64,000 nucleotides of DNA from Takifugu bimaculatus (GCA_004026145.2 CP034987.1:1301958-1365957), one strand, 5' to 3'. Shown: positions 44,653 through 58,413, counted from the first letter of the stretch. Numbers and translations: made by a program. Notes: generated by a model from the sequence alone, not told the origin.

Positions 44653-46190
44653 GACCGCTGACTTATCATCTGTCTGCAGGAGGTCCAGCCAAACCTCACA
44701 AGGTCATCAGAAAACCTTCTCTCAATTCTAAAGGAGAGAACGACGGTGCTGATTCCAAGGTGCTGACTTCACGTTGGTCTGCGATCACATGACCGATGAT
44801 GTCACTCTCACGTGCTTTGTCCCGTGTGTCCTCAGAGGGAACTTGGGGATTCTTCCTCTTCGTCTTTGCTGAAGGGGGACAAATCAGCAGCAGCATCCAA
44901 GTCTTCGTGTGCCGATGGTCCACCTCCTCCCTCCTCCTCCTCCTCTCTGAAGCCTGCCGTACGTTGGCTCCTCCCTACAGAAAACGTGCTTTTGAAACGA
45001 TCGGTTATCAGACGGTCCCGCCGCGATGGATCGGTGATTTAGTCGCCGATCCACCGGACGGATCGGTAACGTGCAGGTTTGCTGTGTGACAGGTGGAGGC
45101 CTTCATCAAGCAGTGGCCCAGAATCCTTCCACGAAGCTCGCTGCCCGATAAGGCCCAGCTCGCCGTCCGCTCGTCTCCGCCTTCGCTGGCTCCCAAAGAC
45201 GCCGCAGTGGCGTCAGGTCCCGGCGGCGCCGCAACTGCCCCCGGTGCCGGTGGCGGGGGTGTAAAGGTGATTGCCATGGCAGCACTGCCCCAGCAGCAGG
45301 GCGGACCCGTCCCACTGATGATCCTGCCACAAAGCTGTTTGTCGTATGAGAGGGAGACGGTGGCTGCCCCGCCCCCGCCGCCGCCGCCGCCTCCTCAGCA
45401 GCAGCCTCCTGCAGCCCCCACCTCTGTGGTGCAGAAAGCACGAGGAAGCGCCAGCAAGCGTCCACTGGAGATGGTGGCGGCTGGTGGAGGCGGGGGGATG
45501 TCGGCTGGCTCCCCGTCCGGTGCTCCTCCAGTGAAGCGGAAACGCGGGCGACCAAGAAAACCTCGGCCAGAGGAGGCGCTGGCTCCTCCTCTCCCACCAC
45601 CTGCTCCTCTGCCTCCTCATGCTTCTGCCCCTCCCCCCCAGACTCCTATCATCACCTCCCTCTCAGGAGGAGTCATACAGAAAGCCTCTTCCTCGTCCTC
45701 CTCACAGCCCGTGTTGGTGATCCAGGACCAGTCGGCCGCGGGCCTGGTTTTGAGCCCGATGCCGGCCGTGTCGGGTCCGGCCCATCGGCTGATGGAGCAG
45801 CGCGGGGTGGTGGTGCAGGACCCAGACAACCAGAGCCGCCCGCTGCTGCTGCTCCAGGCTCCATCCAACCCCAGCTGGGAGCTGGCAACGGCAGCATCCC
45901 GGACCCCGAAGGTGGAGGTCATCCAGAAAGCTCCCAGACCGGGCAACAACAGTGGTGGTGCACCTCCGCCAGCAGCACGTCTGTATCCTCCTCCTCCTCC
46001 CTCTCTTCCTCCGCCCCTGCTACACGAGGAGCAGGGGGAGGTGGAGATCACCCTAACCCCCGTGGAGCTGCCCCTCTGCCCGCCACCTCCTCCCGCTGCC
46101 CCCGTCGCTGCTCCTGCCGCTCCCACCTTTTCCTCCATCAGTGTGAAGGAGGAGGAGGAGGCGAGTGAACCACGGAGGGAGGAGCAGTAA
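43227..46190 (+). CDS. rfx5: RFX5, DNA-binding subunit of the MHC class II RFX complex
   Basis: Ten coding exons: 43227-43330, 43426-43459, 43540-43622, 43724-43846, 43927-44043, 44175-44253, 44392-44590, 44680-44759, 44836-44958 and 45093-46190; about 679 residues (human 616). RFX5 joins RFXAP and RFXANK to bind the X box of MHC class II promoters and recruit CIITA. Seen in order: oligomerisation helix (LLQKLKSNISKSVQ), QRFSDNDKLYLYLQLPSGP, the winged-helix DNA-binding domain (WIRSHLEEHSDTCLPKQ, YCENLQYRPLSAANFGKII, FPNIKARRLGGRGQSKYCYSG), a conserved helical block (CDWAQKILKRSFDTVVEIAR), then a Pro-rich C-terminus in one large exon with the AT-hook-like KRKRGRPRKPR. Proline runs are longer than in mammals. 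Intron 5 has AT-AC borders (separate entry). Confidence 0.95.
44044..44174 (+). other. rfx5: U12-type AT-AC intron of rfx5
   Basis: The coding frame requires the exon to end CAGTCCAA and resume GTACTGTTACAG, joining K-Y-C-Y-S-G. The intron starts ATATCCTTTT, the minor-spliceosome 5' site, ends in TGATAC, and has TTCCTTGAC about 20 bases before the end, matching the U12 branch-site consensus. It is 131 bp long. No GT-AG alternative keeps the conserved sequence. Confidence 0.9.
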
Positions 46191-46542
46191 CTGTCACCTT
46201 TTACCTCATTGCTAATAGGCCCCGCCCCTTACCTGTCGTGGTCGAAGTCCCAGACGAATACATGAAGCCAAAAGCTCCGCTGTCCTCCATCATCTCTCTT
46301 TGCACACAAAACTACCTGTCTGTCTGTCTGCCTGTCTGTCCTCCATCCCAGCGTTGGCTGTCTCATAGCAGCCACACACTTTTTTTTTTTTACAAAACAG
46401 AAAATTGGTTCAAAGAGAAACAGGCTCAGACTTTTACTGGAGCTACTACGGGTCAGAACCTTGTAAAGGTTGTTCAGTCCAGCAGGGATTCAGCTGTGTT
46501 GATGAGGTTCTCCTCTGAACAGCTTAGGTTTGCTTCGGCTCG

Positions 46543-46584
<42 letters not shown>

Positions 46585-48430
46585 TGCGGGTGCTGGGAGG
46601 ATGCAGGAACATTTGCAAAACGTTTGTAGCACTCAAGTTTAGCCAGTGTAGCCGCTGTGGTTCTGGTTCCCGCTCTCTCCGACCTCCTCTTCATCGTCAC
46701 TGAAGCTCCGCCCCTTTGGTCAAGGTGACCGTTTCCAGATGTTGAGCTAGTCCAGTAAAGAAAAGCGCGTTCTCCACCTTCAGGAGAACACTCACCTGGG
46801 GGTTCTTGTTCGTCATCGGAGGTCCAATTAATGTCCGGGTCGCGTTCAGAACCGACTGGTTGGATCAAAAAGATTTTCTCCACTTTCAGATATTTTTAGA
46901 TAAAAAATTGACAAAACATTTGCGACCGTTTTTGGAGCCGTAGAGACTTTTCTGTCTCCTCCTTCTGACCCCGCGACACGGCAACAGTTTGCCTCTGTTG
47001 CCATGGTGACGTCATGTAGCTGGCAGTTGTTTGTCGGTGCCAAATGGCCTCTCGGTCCCAGCGATGCCGTGTTGTTGGTGCTAGTGCAGTGCCTCCATCG
47101 CCCTCCAGCTCTCCATCCTGCCGGTGTGTGTGTGTGTGTGTGTGTGTGTGACCTTTGATGGCCGAGGATCAGAAGTGAAGCCAATGAAAAGTTGCACTCT
47201 TAAAGGTTTAACTGAAAGTTCCTGTATCTTGATGCACTGAGGGCGTCCGGAGGTGATCCAGAAGAGTTCGGAACCACCTGGTGAGGAGACCTAAAAGCAA
47301 TATTTCACTTGACGGGCAACACATCAGCCACAATGCTGCTCTCAAAGGCTTCGTGCCAGTTTCCATGACAACGGGCCGTCTCCAATCTGCCTGTAGTCGG
47401 GTGACACTAGCAGAACGTGTCTACAGCGGACCCGTTGGGTTGTATTAGGACTTGTTCCTCACTCAGGACTTGGAATCTTTCTTCAGGGTTTGTTGGTTTT
47501 GCACTTGGTTGCAGGTCCTGGACTGGGACCTGGTTTGGGTTTCAGACTTGTCTCCACGGTTGTGGCTCTGCTAAGGACTCTTTGACTGCTCTAGACTCAG
47601 TAATTGGACCGGAGGGGAGTTTGTTCCTGTCTTTGGACTCTGCACATGCTCGTCACTCAGAGACTCAGTCCGCAACAGACCTGAGATCAGCGACCACGTG
47701 GGTCCTGTTGGTTCAGACGTGTTTGGACAGATGTTACTGAGCCCAGATGTCAAAGTCAAATGTTGCTTTTAGTTCCTTCTCGTTCAGAATCCAGTTTGGC
47801 CCAGTTTACCAGCGTTTGGGTTCCCAGATGGTGCTGGATATTGTCACTGTGAAACATTGTTGCTCCAAGATAGCCAAACCAGTAACGGGTCGGATCATCA
47901 AAGGTTAAAGGATCAGGATTGGGGTGGGGGTACGGCGCTCTCTGATGTCACTTCCTGCTGTTTAACGCCACTACACCTGAGAACAGAGCAGGAAGTAGTT
48001 CATTTGATCAGGTGGTCGCCTGTAGAAGGCCTGTGTTCTCAGAGAGGTCCTCCAGGGGGCGCTGTCAGGCGGTTGCTGCCGCTGCTCCATGGAAGGAGAC
48101 TTCACCTTGGGCACAGCGCCACCTGCTGCCAGCAGAGGGCTGCAGCAGCCGCCTTCCAGCGCCCTGGCGGTCCTCACGTGACAGCAACAGGTGGGGCCAT
48201 TAATCGCACGTGGCTCATTAAAACTTTATTTAAAAAAGATTCTTGCAGAGTTCAAGAATCGAGATTCAGCAGGTTTGATTATGACGAGGCGTCGGTGATC
48301 GGACGGATCCTTGGTGGGCGCCGCGGTGATGATGATGATGATGATGATGATGATGTTCAGCTGTTTCCTGTCAGAGACCCACTGGCACCGGAACCAGAAT
48401 AAAACCATTTCAACCCAGAATAAAACCCTC
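46191..48430 (+). other. rfx5 3'UTR and downstream region
   Basis: No supported coding sequence. It holds a (TG)n run (46552-46580), another (47124-47150), a (GAT)n run (48326-48352), and two AATAAA motifs near 48397 and 48419 that could end a 2.2-kb rfx5 3'UTR. Confidence 0.5.
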
Positions 48431-50720
48431 CCCGCGTCTGTCGAGCGAGCAGGGTGAGTCCTTTATCATCAATCAGGCCTTCCAGGTGTCGCTACCTCAG
48501 GAACTCTGGGTAATGAAGTCCGTGGGGTTCTGGCACCAAACGGAGGGTTCCGGCCCAGTTGTCTTTGTTTGCTGTTGTCCTGCTGCTTCACAATTGTACA
48601 GCTTGTTGTTGTGCAGATTTTTATTGCTTCAAAGATCTTTTTAAAAGAATCTTTTCATTGTAGAAGTCCAAGACTTCCTGCATGATCCCGTGACTGTTTG
48701 TTTTTTTTACGTTATTAACTTTCAATGTTTGTTTTCCTCTTCTGCTGACATCTGCTTTTGCACTCGAGTTCGATCAGTCCAAAAAAAAAAATAATGAACC
48801 TTGTTTGGAGACTCCAAAAATCAGTGAAATGCACCTTTTTTTCCCCCCGTGAGACTGTTTGTTGTGACGAGAAACGGAATATTAATGTGAATCTATTTTC
48901 CTACACTGAGACTGAGGGAATAAAGGAAGAGATGTTCACGGTCCCAGTCGACTCTTCTCTACCTCCGATGGTCAAACGTGTCAGCCCACCTGGGGGCGCC
49001 ACGTGCTCCACCACGGCTCAACGTGACGTTCAAGATCACAAACAAACAGAACACAAACGTTACTGTAAAATAAAAACAAAATCACTATAATCAGTTGTGT
49101 TAGCATTAGCCGACTGCTACTAACAATGTTAATGGGACTATTTCAATGTTTTAACTCGATTTAAAGAATCGCTTGGAAATACAAACAAATCACCGGAAAT
49201 ATATATATATATATTTAATAAATTAAGAAACTACCGTCCACACTTGCTGGTGGGTGGATGAGCAGAATACTTGTGATCCAAAAGGAAACGACCGAAAACC
49301 GGAACTCTTAACAAGTTCACGTACATTTAAACGGAAACGGAGCGTATTCATTTTCAAATTAAAACATTTACGGATGTGCCTATTGGTCGACCACATGATG
49401 CTATTTGTCTTTCACCTGAGTCTCTAATTGAACTTAATGTAGCACAGAAACAAATCAGTTAAATGTATAAAACAAGGCAATTACATGTAAATGTAGGCAT
49501 AACGGTGCCGTATAGCGACAGTGTAGGATCTATACAGCTATAGATGTTTTCTTTGTGCTTTTATTGTGTAAATCACTACCGGAAACGGTCTCTAACAGCA
49601 GCTGTCTTGACGAAACTTGCGTCATTGCTGCTTTAAAGCACGCAGGGTCGAACCGAGCGGATCCGGGCTCCCAAATCCGGACAGATGGATCGATTGAAGA
49701 CTTGAAGCTCAGATCCAAACTAGGATCGACTCCCGGACGGAATCCCGGTTTCCAGAGGTGAATTTAACCGGGAGACTCCAGGGACGCATCCCGATTACAG
49801 GCCCAGTCTGGGGACAGTTGATCCGGAGTCAAGACTCCTCATAACCGGGTAAGCGTCCTTCCTCTCCCGTCCTCGCCCCATTTTCCTCGGTGGTTTTGTC
49901 TGTTGTTGGCTCGCTTTAATCCATCCGCGGTGGCTGGCCGGGCCGTGGGCCTGCCCCGGTCCCCTTCTCCCCCTCCGACCACCGATTTGTTTTCATCAGA
50001 AGGGAGCGGCTCCGCTCCGGCTGTGCTGACTACAGCACCCCGATGTTGGTCGGAACCAGCTGCCAAGACCTGGAATATCCTCACGGTCTCAGCCCAAGTG
50101 CTCAAAATACTGCAGCTTTCACGTAAACGGTCCCATAAAATCCCGATGGATGTCAAAGAAAAGCGTCGTAGGTTGTGACGTCAGAGAGAGAGAGAGAGCT
50201 GTGATGTGACGATAAACTTCACTCTGTCTGAACTGCACACGTCACGCACACACAAACGCGCGCCGTGTCCTGGGCTAACGGCTAAGATATCGTTGTCCCA
50301 CGTCAGTCACGCCTGGAAAGACTTTGGTTTTCAAGCAGACACGTGACCAGACTCTCCGCGAACGTTTGTCAATAAGAGATTTGATCAAATTCACTTCCGG
50401 TTAAATACAGGAAGTTTCCCCACAACGGGGACTGTTGGCGTGTCCTCACAGAGACGGAGAAGTCCCTCCACTCTGATCTGGGGATCCCCCCCCACTCTGA
50501 AATCTGTTTGATGACATCATCATCTTCCACATCTGCCCCTGTGATGATGTCATCTGGCGGAGCAGCAACTTTTTTTAATCGTTTCCTCCAGCAGCTTTGA
50601 TGTGTGTGAATTGATCGCTGATTAATTTAACCCTCACGTGGGGATCAGACACTGCTCACATGTTGATCAACCTGCTGACTTCAATCAGGAAAATCTGTTT
50701 TCCACAGTCTGTCCTCCAAA
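48431..50720. other. Spacer and probable pi4kb 5'UTR region
   Basis: No gene recognised. A GTAAGC at about 49849 follows a GC-rich stretch and could be the donor of a non-coding first exon of pi4kb, because the coding exon begins after a TTTTCCACAG acceptor (end about 50706) just before the start codon. This pairing is inferred. Confidence 0.4.
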
Positions 50721-53700
50721 ATGGCCGACACCGAGGTGTCCTTGTCCCCAGCTGTGCGGACCCTCCACCTTAGCCCCTCCCACGCTCCTGCTCCACCTCC
50801 CCTGGCCTCCTCTTCCTCCCCCACCACCTTCTCCTGTCCCTCCTCCCCATCCAGTGCCTCCTCCTCCTCCTCTTCCTCAACTTCGTCGTATTCCGAGAGT
50901 TCCTCTGACGTCCCGGCCCACCGTCACTACCAGCACCACCACCCCCGGCCGCAGCTCCAGCTGCCCCCGTCCCCCGTGGGCGAGCAGCCCTCCTCCCCCA
51001 GCGCCAGCCCCCGCAGCTCCAGCCCCAGCGGCAGCATCGGCAGCAGCGGCAGCCTCGGCAGCAGCACCAGCGAGGGCATCGGCAGCAGCGGCGCCTCCAG
51101 CGGCGGGGACCCCCGAGGACCCAGCCCCCCGCTGGACGTCATCTCGGAGGACGCCATGGAGATGGACCTCGGGGTGGACCAAGGTCAGAACCTTTCATTT
51201 CTCGACTCCAGAATGGTCATGTGATCACATCGTCGGCGAGTCTGGGTCGGGTCCCTGGAACTTCACTCTGGGACCTGTAAGGCCTTCTGGAGGCCCACAC
51301 AGTGACCTGGTTCTTGTCCAGCCCAGTAGGTCATATCTAAATGTGGTTCTTTATCTGGGGCCACGGTGAGTCTTTTGGTTGCTGTGGAACCAGGTTCTCT
51401 CAGACCCTGTTGCTTCATCTTTTACAGCTTTAATGATCAAACGTCTGGTTGTTTCCCCCCTCCGCAGTCATCGACCCTGAAGTGGCTCTCAAGGCCTGCC
51501 AGGAGGTTCTCCTTAAGGTCAAGCTGAGGAACAGAGAAGCTCCTGAGCAGAAGCCTCAGGTCTGCTGTGACCTCTCCAAGAACCCACAGTGGTCCACCAG
51601 CACAGACACCCGCTCCATCAAAGAAGAAGACGAGGAGCAGGAGGAGCAGGGAGGTTCTGATACGCAGGTCCAGCAGGAGCCGCGTCCTCCCGGACCCTCG
51701 GCGCCACAGACCTCGACCTCCAAACAGTCCTGGCTGCTCCGTCTCTTTGAGTCCAAGCTGTTTGACGTGTCCATGGCGATCTCCTACCTGTACAAGTCGA
51801 AGGAGCCGGGCGTGCAGGCCTACATCGGCAACCGCCTCTTCAGCTTCCCCGACCGCGAGGTGGACTTCTACCTGCCGCAGCTGCTCAACATGTACGTGCA
51901 CATGGACGCGGAGGTGGGCGACGCCATCCGGCCCTACCTGGTGAGTCTGCTAGCAAGGCCCGGCGCTGGTCCTCCGATCCGGGCTGTGCGGACCAGGACC
52001 GAACCGTGTTCCTGTCTTTCAGGTGCACCGTTGCAGAGGCAGCATCACCTTCTCGCTGCTGACGGCGTGGCAGCTGGGGGCGTACTCCTCCGACATGCAC
52101 ATCTCCACCCAGCGCCACTCCAGGGGGACCAAACTCCGAAAGCTCATCCTGTCCGATGACCTCAAGCCTCCCGCCTCCTCCCTGCCCGACGGTCCCAGGT
52201 CCCAGTCCGTCTCCGACGGCTCGGTTTCGTCGCCGCCGAACCACCGCCGGCACCGCCGGCACCACAGCAGCAACCTGGACCCTTCGCCGCCCCCCCCCAC
52301 TGGCAGCCCCGCCCCAGGCAGCCCCGTCGCTGGGGAGGGGGAAGTCTTTGCGTCCCCATCTAAAAGGACCCACCACAGATCCAAGTCGGACGCCACCACG
52401 GTGGGAAACCCGCCGCCGTCTGGGCTCCGGCGAACCGGAAGTAACCCAAAAGTGGAGGCAGTCCACGAGGAGGTGAGGGGGGGGGTAATCGTGACGACTG
52501 ATGCCTGAAATCTGCTGATGCATGTTTGGCTCTGAGGGCTGAACGGTCACATGACCACTTCTGATTGGCTGACTGCTGCTAGAGGCGTGTCCAGACATCG
52601 TTCAGTCACATGACCAGGTCCCTGGCGGGATGTGACCAGATAAAATGGCCTCGTACTGGTGGTGTTACTGCTACTTGTCACCAGTACTTGTAATAGAGTA
52701 GTAATAGTGTGGTAATAAACACAGGCTTTGCCATACATTAACGGGACGTCTGAGACATGCCGTGATTCAGGAAGTTAAGCCATGTGTTGTGGGCGGAGCC
52801 TCTGCATCATTTAGATCATGTGATCATCGCTGAGTCGTGATTCTACCTCAGGACGAAGGACACTCGCTGAGTCAGTGAAGGCAACACGAAGTAACGTGGA
52901 TGCGTTTTTGTGTAATTTAGAGTCCCTAATCGTGTGTGTGTGTGTGTGTGTTTTAGCCCGACCGGCTGCGTCCTCAGCGGGATTTTGTCAAGTCGCTGCT
53001 CTGCATCGGGAAGCGTTTGGCGACGCTTCCGACCAAAGAGCAGAAGACTCAGCGGCTGATCTCGGAACTGTCGCTGCTCAACCACAAGCTGCCAGCACGA
53101 GTGTGGCTGCCCACCGCCGAGCGCCAACATCACGTGTGTCGGATCCCACACACACAAGCCGTGGTCCTCAACTCCAAAGACAAGGTCCCACACACACACA
53201 CACACACATACGGTCTCACACACACACACACACATACACACGGTCCCAAACACACACACACGGTCCCACACACACACCTGGTCCCAAACACACACACACG
53301 GTCCCACACACACACACACACCCGGTCCCACACACACACACCCGGTCCCACACACACACACTCAGACGCTGATGTCACGTCCTCTTCCTCCTCTTCAGGC
53401 TCCGTACATCATCTACGTGGAAGTTTTGGAGTGCGAGAGCTTCGAGACGTCTCCCGTCCCTATCCGGATTCCAGAAACCAGAATCAGGACGGCTCGCTCG
53501 GCGGAGAACCTGGACTGTGGCGGCGGCGTGACGGCGGCTAACGCTAACTGCGGGATGACGTCGGAGCACCGAGCAGGAAGTTTCTCTACTGTCCAGAACT
53601 ACGACAACGACGACGACGCCTGGGCGACGGACGACATCGGACAGCTCCAGGTGGAGGTGAGACACTTCTTCTGTGGTGGCGAACTCACCTGAAGATCTGG

Positions 53701-55421
53701 TGACGCTAGTGTGTGTGTGTGTGTGTGTTTGTGTGTGTGTTGCAGACGGAGGCTCAGACCAGCAGCAGCGACAACATCAGCCAGTTTTCAGTGGACAGCA
53801 TCACCAGCCTGGAGAGCCGGGAGCCGGTCTTCATCGCCGCGGGCGACATCAGGTACAGGAGGTTCTGGTTCTGGTTCTGTTGTGGTGACTGTGGTGTTCC
53901 TCATAAACCTGCCGCCATCTGATGTGGCGGTGCTGTGTGGGCGGAGCTTCGGGCTTCGGACCGTCGTTTGAGTGGCGATGACCTCAAAACTGTCAAAAGG
54001 GAAGTTCTGAGTTCTCGCCGCTGTGGTTCTCCAGGCGCCGTCTCTCGGAGAACCTTGCTCACCCTCCGACGTCGTTCAGGAGGGACCCCGAGGACCCGTC
54101 AGCCGTCGCCCTCAAAGAACCCTGGGAGGAGAAAGTCAGGTGGGACCCGTCGGCACCAGCTGTGTCCCTGAGTGGACTGAAGTGTGTTCTGACGCTGTGT
54201 GTGTGTGTGTGTGTGTGTGTGTTCAGGAGGATCAGGGAGGCGTCGCCCTACGGTCACCTGATGAACTGGCGCCTGCTGTCCGTCATCGTCAAGTGCGGAG
54301 ATGACCTGCGGCAGGAGCTGCTGGCCTATCAGGTCCTCCGACAGCTGCAGGTACACGTTCTGACCCGTGTCGCCCCCTGGTGGCCGTCCCTGGTTTGGGT
54401 TCTGATCCGACGTGTCTGTTCTGCAGTCCATCTGGCAGCAGGAGCGGGTTCCTCTGTGGATCAAACCCTACAAGATCCTGGTGATGTCCTCGGACAGCGG
54501 GATGATCGAGCCGGTCCTCAACGCCGTGTCGCTGCACCAGGTGCCGCCACCGTGTTCTGGCATCAGGTTCCGGTTGTCTTGTGAGTAACGTTGGTTCTGT
54601 TGGACCTTCAGGTGCGGAAACAGAGCCAGCTGTCTCTGCTGGACTACTTCCTGCAGGAGCACGGTGCTCCCACCACGGAGGAGTTCCTGAGCGCTCAGCG
54701 GAACTTTGTGCAGAGCTGCGCCGGCTACAGCCTGATCTGCTACCTGCTGCAGGTCAAAGACAGGTGAGGCCCCGCCCACTGCGGGCTGCGCTGCCATGGG
54801 CCCCGCCCCTCCGTGACACCGCCGCTGTCTCCGCAGGCACAACGGGAACATCCTGCTGGACTCCGAGGGCCACATCATCCACATCGACTTTGGCTTCATC
54901 CTGTCCAGCTCTCCCCGGAACCTCGGCTTCGAAACCTCCGCCTTCAAGCTGACGTCGGAGTTTGTGGACGTGGGTAACGTGTGCGCGCGTGTTGCCGATG
55001 GCGACGGGCACGCCGTGGCCTGACCAAGGTTGTGTGTGTCTGCAGGTGATGGGGGGTCCAGACGGCGACATGTTCATCTACTATAAGATGCTGATGCTTC
55101 AGGGTCTGATCGCAGCCAGGAAGCACATGGAGAAGGTTCTGCAGATCGTGGAGGTCATGCAACACGGTACCGACACGCTTCCGACACGCTTCCTCTACCT
55201 GTCAGGATTCCCCTGAGCATTTATCCCCCCCCCCCACAGGGTCCCACCTTCCCTGTTTCCATGGGTCCAGCACCATCCGCGGCCTGAAGGAGCGCTTCCA
55301 CATGTCGCTGACGGAGGAGCAGCTGCAGGTGCTGGTGGAGCAGCTGGTGGACGGGTCCGTGCGCTCCATCACCACCAAACTGTACGACTCCTTCCAGTAC
55401 GTCACCAACGGCATCATGTGA
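50721..55421 (+). CDS. pi4kb: Phosphatidylinositol 4-kinase beta
   Basis: Thirteen exons: 50721-51183, 51468-51940, 52023-52472, 52957-53184, 53399-53656, 53746-53852, 54035-54139, 54227-54350, 54427-54540, 54612-54763, 54837-54969, 55046-55166 and 55240-55421; about 969 residues (human about 800-816). It makes PI4P at the Golgi for membrane traffic. In order: a long Ser/Pro-rich N-terminus (about 150 residues); VIDPEVALKACQEVL, the region that binds ACBD3 in mammals; the helical (LKU) region (SWLLRLFESKLFD, QLLNMYVHMD); a Ser/Pro linker with the PKD-site-like KRTHHRSKSDA; then the kinase with VIVKCGDDLRQE (ATP lysine), catalytic loop KDRHNGNILLD, activation segment HIDFGFIL, and C-terminus SITTKLYDSFQYVTNGIM. 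All borders are GT-AG and phases fit. The extra length is mostly the low-complexity N-terminus. Confidence 0.95.
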
Positions 55422-57235
55422 CCCGCAGAGGCGATGCCTTTAGGGCAGCTGGGAAATTAAGAGCATCTGGAGGGACAACGGCTAAATCGGCTTAAACGAA
55501 TGCTAATTTTTATCAGTCGATCTACGTGGAGATGCAGATTTGAGAGTCCTGCTGTGGGGGGAAAGAAGACGTTTGGTTTTATTTCCACCCACAAAGTTTT
55601 CCTAAAACATTCCACCAGAGGAGTTTGTATAGATTTAAATGGTTCTCCCACTTTTCTGCCACCAGCCCGTTCTTTAAGAACAGGAGAACGCTGTGAAGAA
55701 AGCACAATGTCTGGCCCCTTGTATTGAAATGTGGCCTCACAGGCGCTTTTGTTGTTGTCGAAGTGATAAAACACTCTAATTCTGTCCGCTGAGCATCAGA
55801 GAAGATGCGTTTAGAATAACAGATGTTTTTCTTCGGATCGGCTATTTTACCTTTTTAACAATCGTTCTCATCTCCTGTAGTTGATGACAGCTGACAACAA
55901 CAGCATTAGCATGCTAACACCAGCATGTTTCTTTACTCAAATGGACGCTAATGTTGGCTTTGATGTCTTTTACAAACTGTATGAAACTTGAAGAGCAGGA
56001 GGTTAATCTGAAGTTTCATCTGGTTTCATTATAGTTTGAAGGTCCGTGCCGAATTTCACGCCATTTGTCTGTCGCTAACGCTAACTCTACAGTATTGAAT
56101 TGAAGGACTATGAAAGGTTACAATGTAGCCTACAGGCTAAAGCAGTTCTTGTGGGAAATGGCAAAAATATCAGATTTTAGCAAACCTTCATCAGTTCCAC
56201 TAACTTGTCATGTTGACATATTTAAAATTAAACTGCTGTTGATTTGCTCTATATGAGGGAGAGAGCGCCAAATTCCACATGTGAAATTAGGTTAACAGTT
56301 GTGTGGCGTTAACACATCATACATACATTCCACATGGACGCTTTAGCCTGGTGTACTAACAGAAAAATACTAGATGTAAATGCTAACATTAGCTACCACT
56401 ACCGCTTTAGTCTTGTATTTTTTCGTGTCTTTTTACTATAAAAACCCATATCGTCAGGAAAACATTTCATGCTAGCTACTTACTAAGTGTTCATATCCAA
56501 TATTTTTGTAAAGAAACACCAGCTAATAGAGTCAGCATGAGTCAGCGTTTCAAATGTGATTTAACCCGTTTTTAATTATAAGACACATAAATCTGCCTTG
56601 TAATTAAAAGCGAGCTGTAACACGACAGTAATGTTGCTAATTCTTGTTGGCATTAGCCTTCCGTTGTAGGTTTGCCATCTAATGGTAGCAAATGATATGA
56701 AGTTTGATCCCTGAACATGAATTTTCTCCCATGTTGTGTGCTGGCTAACTCCGCTAGCTTGGCCGTGTTTTGACCACTATGGAAGCACAGTTAATGTAAA
56801 CATGTTGATATATGCTAAACATTTTCCCGCGCTCGACTAAACGAAGCTCTTCGTTTTCCGTTTTTGTTGTTCTGGATGTGCGTATTTAAACGAAATGTCA
56901 GTTTCTGCGGAAATCTTGATGCCTTGAAATGTACAGAAGGTACAAACGTAACAATGCAACCGGAGAGACGACGGTGTCTCCGGCCTGAGAAGTGCTTTAG
57001 CCCCGTTTGGACCGGGTCAGAACGGTTCTCTTTTCCTCATATGTTCTGTTTACCGGCAGGTTTTAAACTGTTCGTGGTTGCAAATGTTGTTCTTTTACCT
57101 TCTTTCCTCTGTCGGTTCAATGTGAAGCCACAAAAACCACTTCTTATTCAACACTACGTGTATTTCGCGGTTTTTTTTAAACGACGCTAACGTCCGTTTT
57201 TCAACCTTTTGGTTTTTAATAAAAAGATTTTATGC
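55422..57235 (+). other. pi4kb: pi4kb 3'UTR
   Basis: No coding signal. An AATAAA at about 57218 ends a stretch of AT-rich non-coding sequence and is the most likely poly(A) site, giving a 3'UTR near 1.8 kb. Confidence 0.5.
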
Positions 57236-58194
57236 TGAAGAAGCTTCACAATGTATTTATTTACATAAAAACCCAGCTTTAAAGGACAGATTAAACCATT
57301 TAGTGTGTGAACAAAAGACGTTTTTATTGATTTAGCGATTAAATACAACCTTTAAAAGAGCAGACAGAAAAACGACGTCATCGACGCACGGCATGATGGG
57401 AAAGCGTTCGGAACCCCTGGAGGTTCTGTTCTGGTTCCTCCAGAGTCGGTCCGTGAAACAAACACCTTAAAACGCTTCGATTTTCAGCCAAATCTGGGAT
57501 TTCTTTCACTTTATCACCTTGTTGAAAAAGTGGTGACTGTGAATTTGACATTTGTTGATGAAAGTCGGCAGAAAAATGGACTAAAAGCAGGCAGAAAACA
57601 TTAAAATCCTTTAGAAAAACGTGTCAGTTCACGTCACCTCACTCAGAAAGTTACCAAAATATTAAATATTTGTAACAAAAGTTTGTTTCTATTTACATTT
57701 TGGAATTTGACTGTTTTCATCCAAACTGATCAGCTGATCTGGGGTCAGGTTGGAATTCCACATGATGGGATATCTTTGGAATTCTTACGGATGTATTTAA
57801 ATCAAATATTTGGTGTATTCTTCTGACAGCTTTTAAGAACAAAAACTAGAATAGGCTAGTGTAGTAGAGTAGAAATCAGATTTCCTGTAGCTCTTTACAG
57901 ATCCCAGCTCTCACTGGTCATGTGACCCACAGCTGATCGTTACAGGTGAGCTCGACAGGTAAAAATGGTTCAGCGACAAGAAAATCATCCACTGCTTAAG
58001 AGTTAAAGTGTGATCAATGAATCCTGCAATTATCATCAGATTAAGACTCACTTTTGCTGAACGGACACAAATTAGTGGTCAATTATATAAGACACTGATC
58101 AATAAAGCTGAAACATAACGGACGAGTAAATAATCATGAGGAAAAAGGCTTCCATCACACATCAAACTGCTCGGACATAGAAAACACTGAAGTT
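57236..58194. other. Spacer between pi4kb and mindy1
   Basis: The two genes converge here. No gene seen; part may be mindy1 3'UTR on the minus strand. Confidence 0.5.
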
Positions 58195-58410
58195 TGGCAT
58201 TGCGCGTGTGTGTGTGTGTGTGTGTTCTTGCTACATGTTGAGTACCAAAACACTCGTTCTACTAGCAAAGTGAGGACATTTTGTCTGGTCCTCACAACTT
58301 CAAAGGACTGTTTGAAGGTTAAGACCTGGTTGCAGGGTCAGGAACTGGGTCAGGAAGTCTAGGAGAGTCCTCACAAAGATAGAAGCACAAGGGTGTGTGT
58401 GTGTGTAACT
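58195..58410. repeat. Repeat-like unit between (TG)n runs in mindy1 3'UTR
   Basis: Flanked by (GTGT)n at 58205-58224 and 58393-58408, with GTGAGGACATT and GGTCCTCACAA arms that resemble a dispersed fish repeat. Classification is uncertain. Confidence 0.35.
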
Positions 58411-58413
58411 GCT

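Noticed and set aside
45106..45620. Long antisense ORFs across rfx5 exon 10
   Set aside because: They are shadows of the GC-rich, proline-coding sense strand.
46238..50178. Several 60-180 residue ORFs between rfx5 and pi4kb
   Set aside because: No conserved motifs, no consistent splice pattern, and low-complexity content; treated as UTR and spacer.
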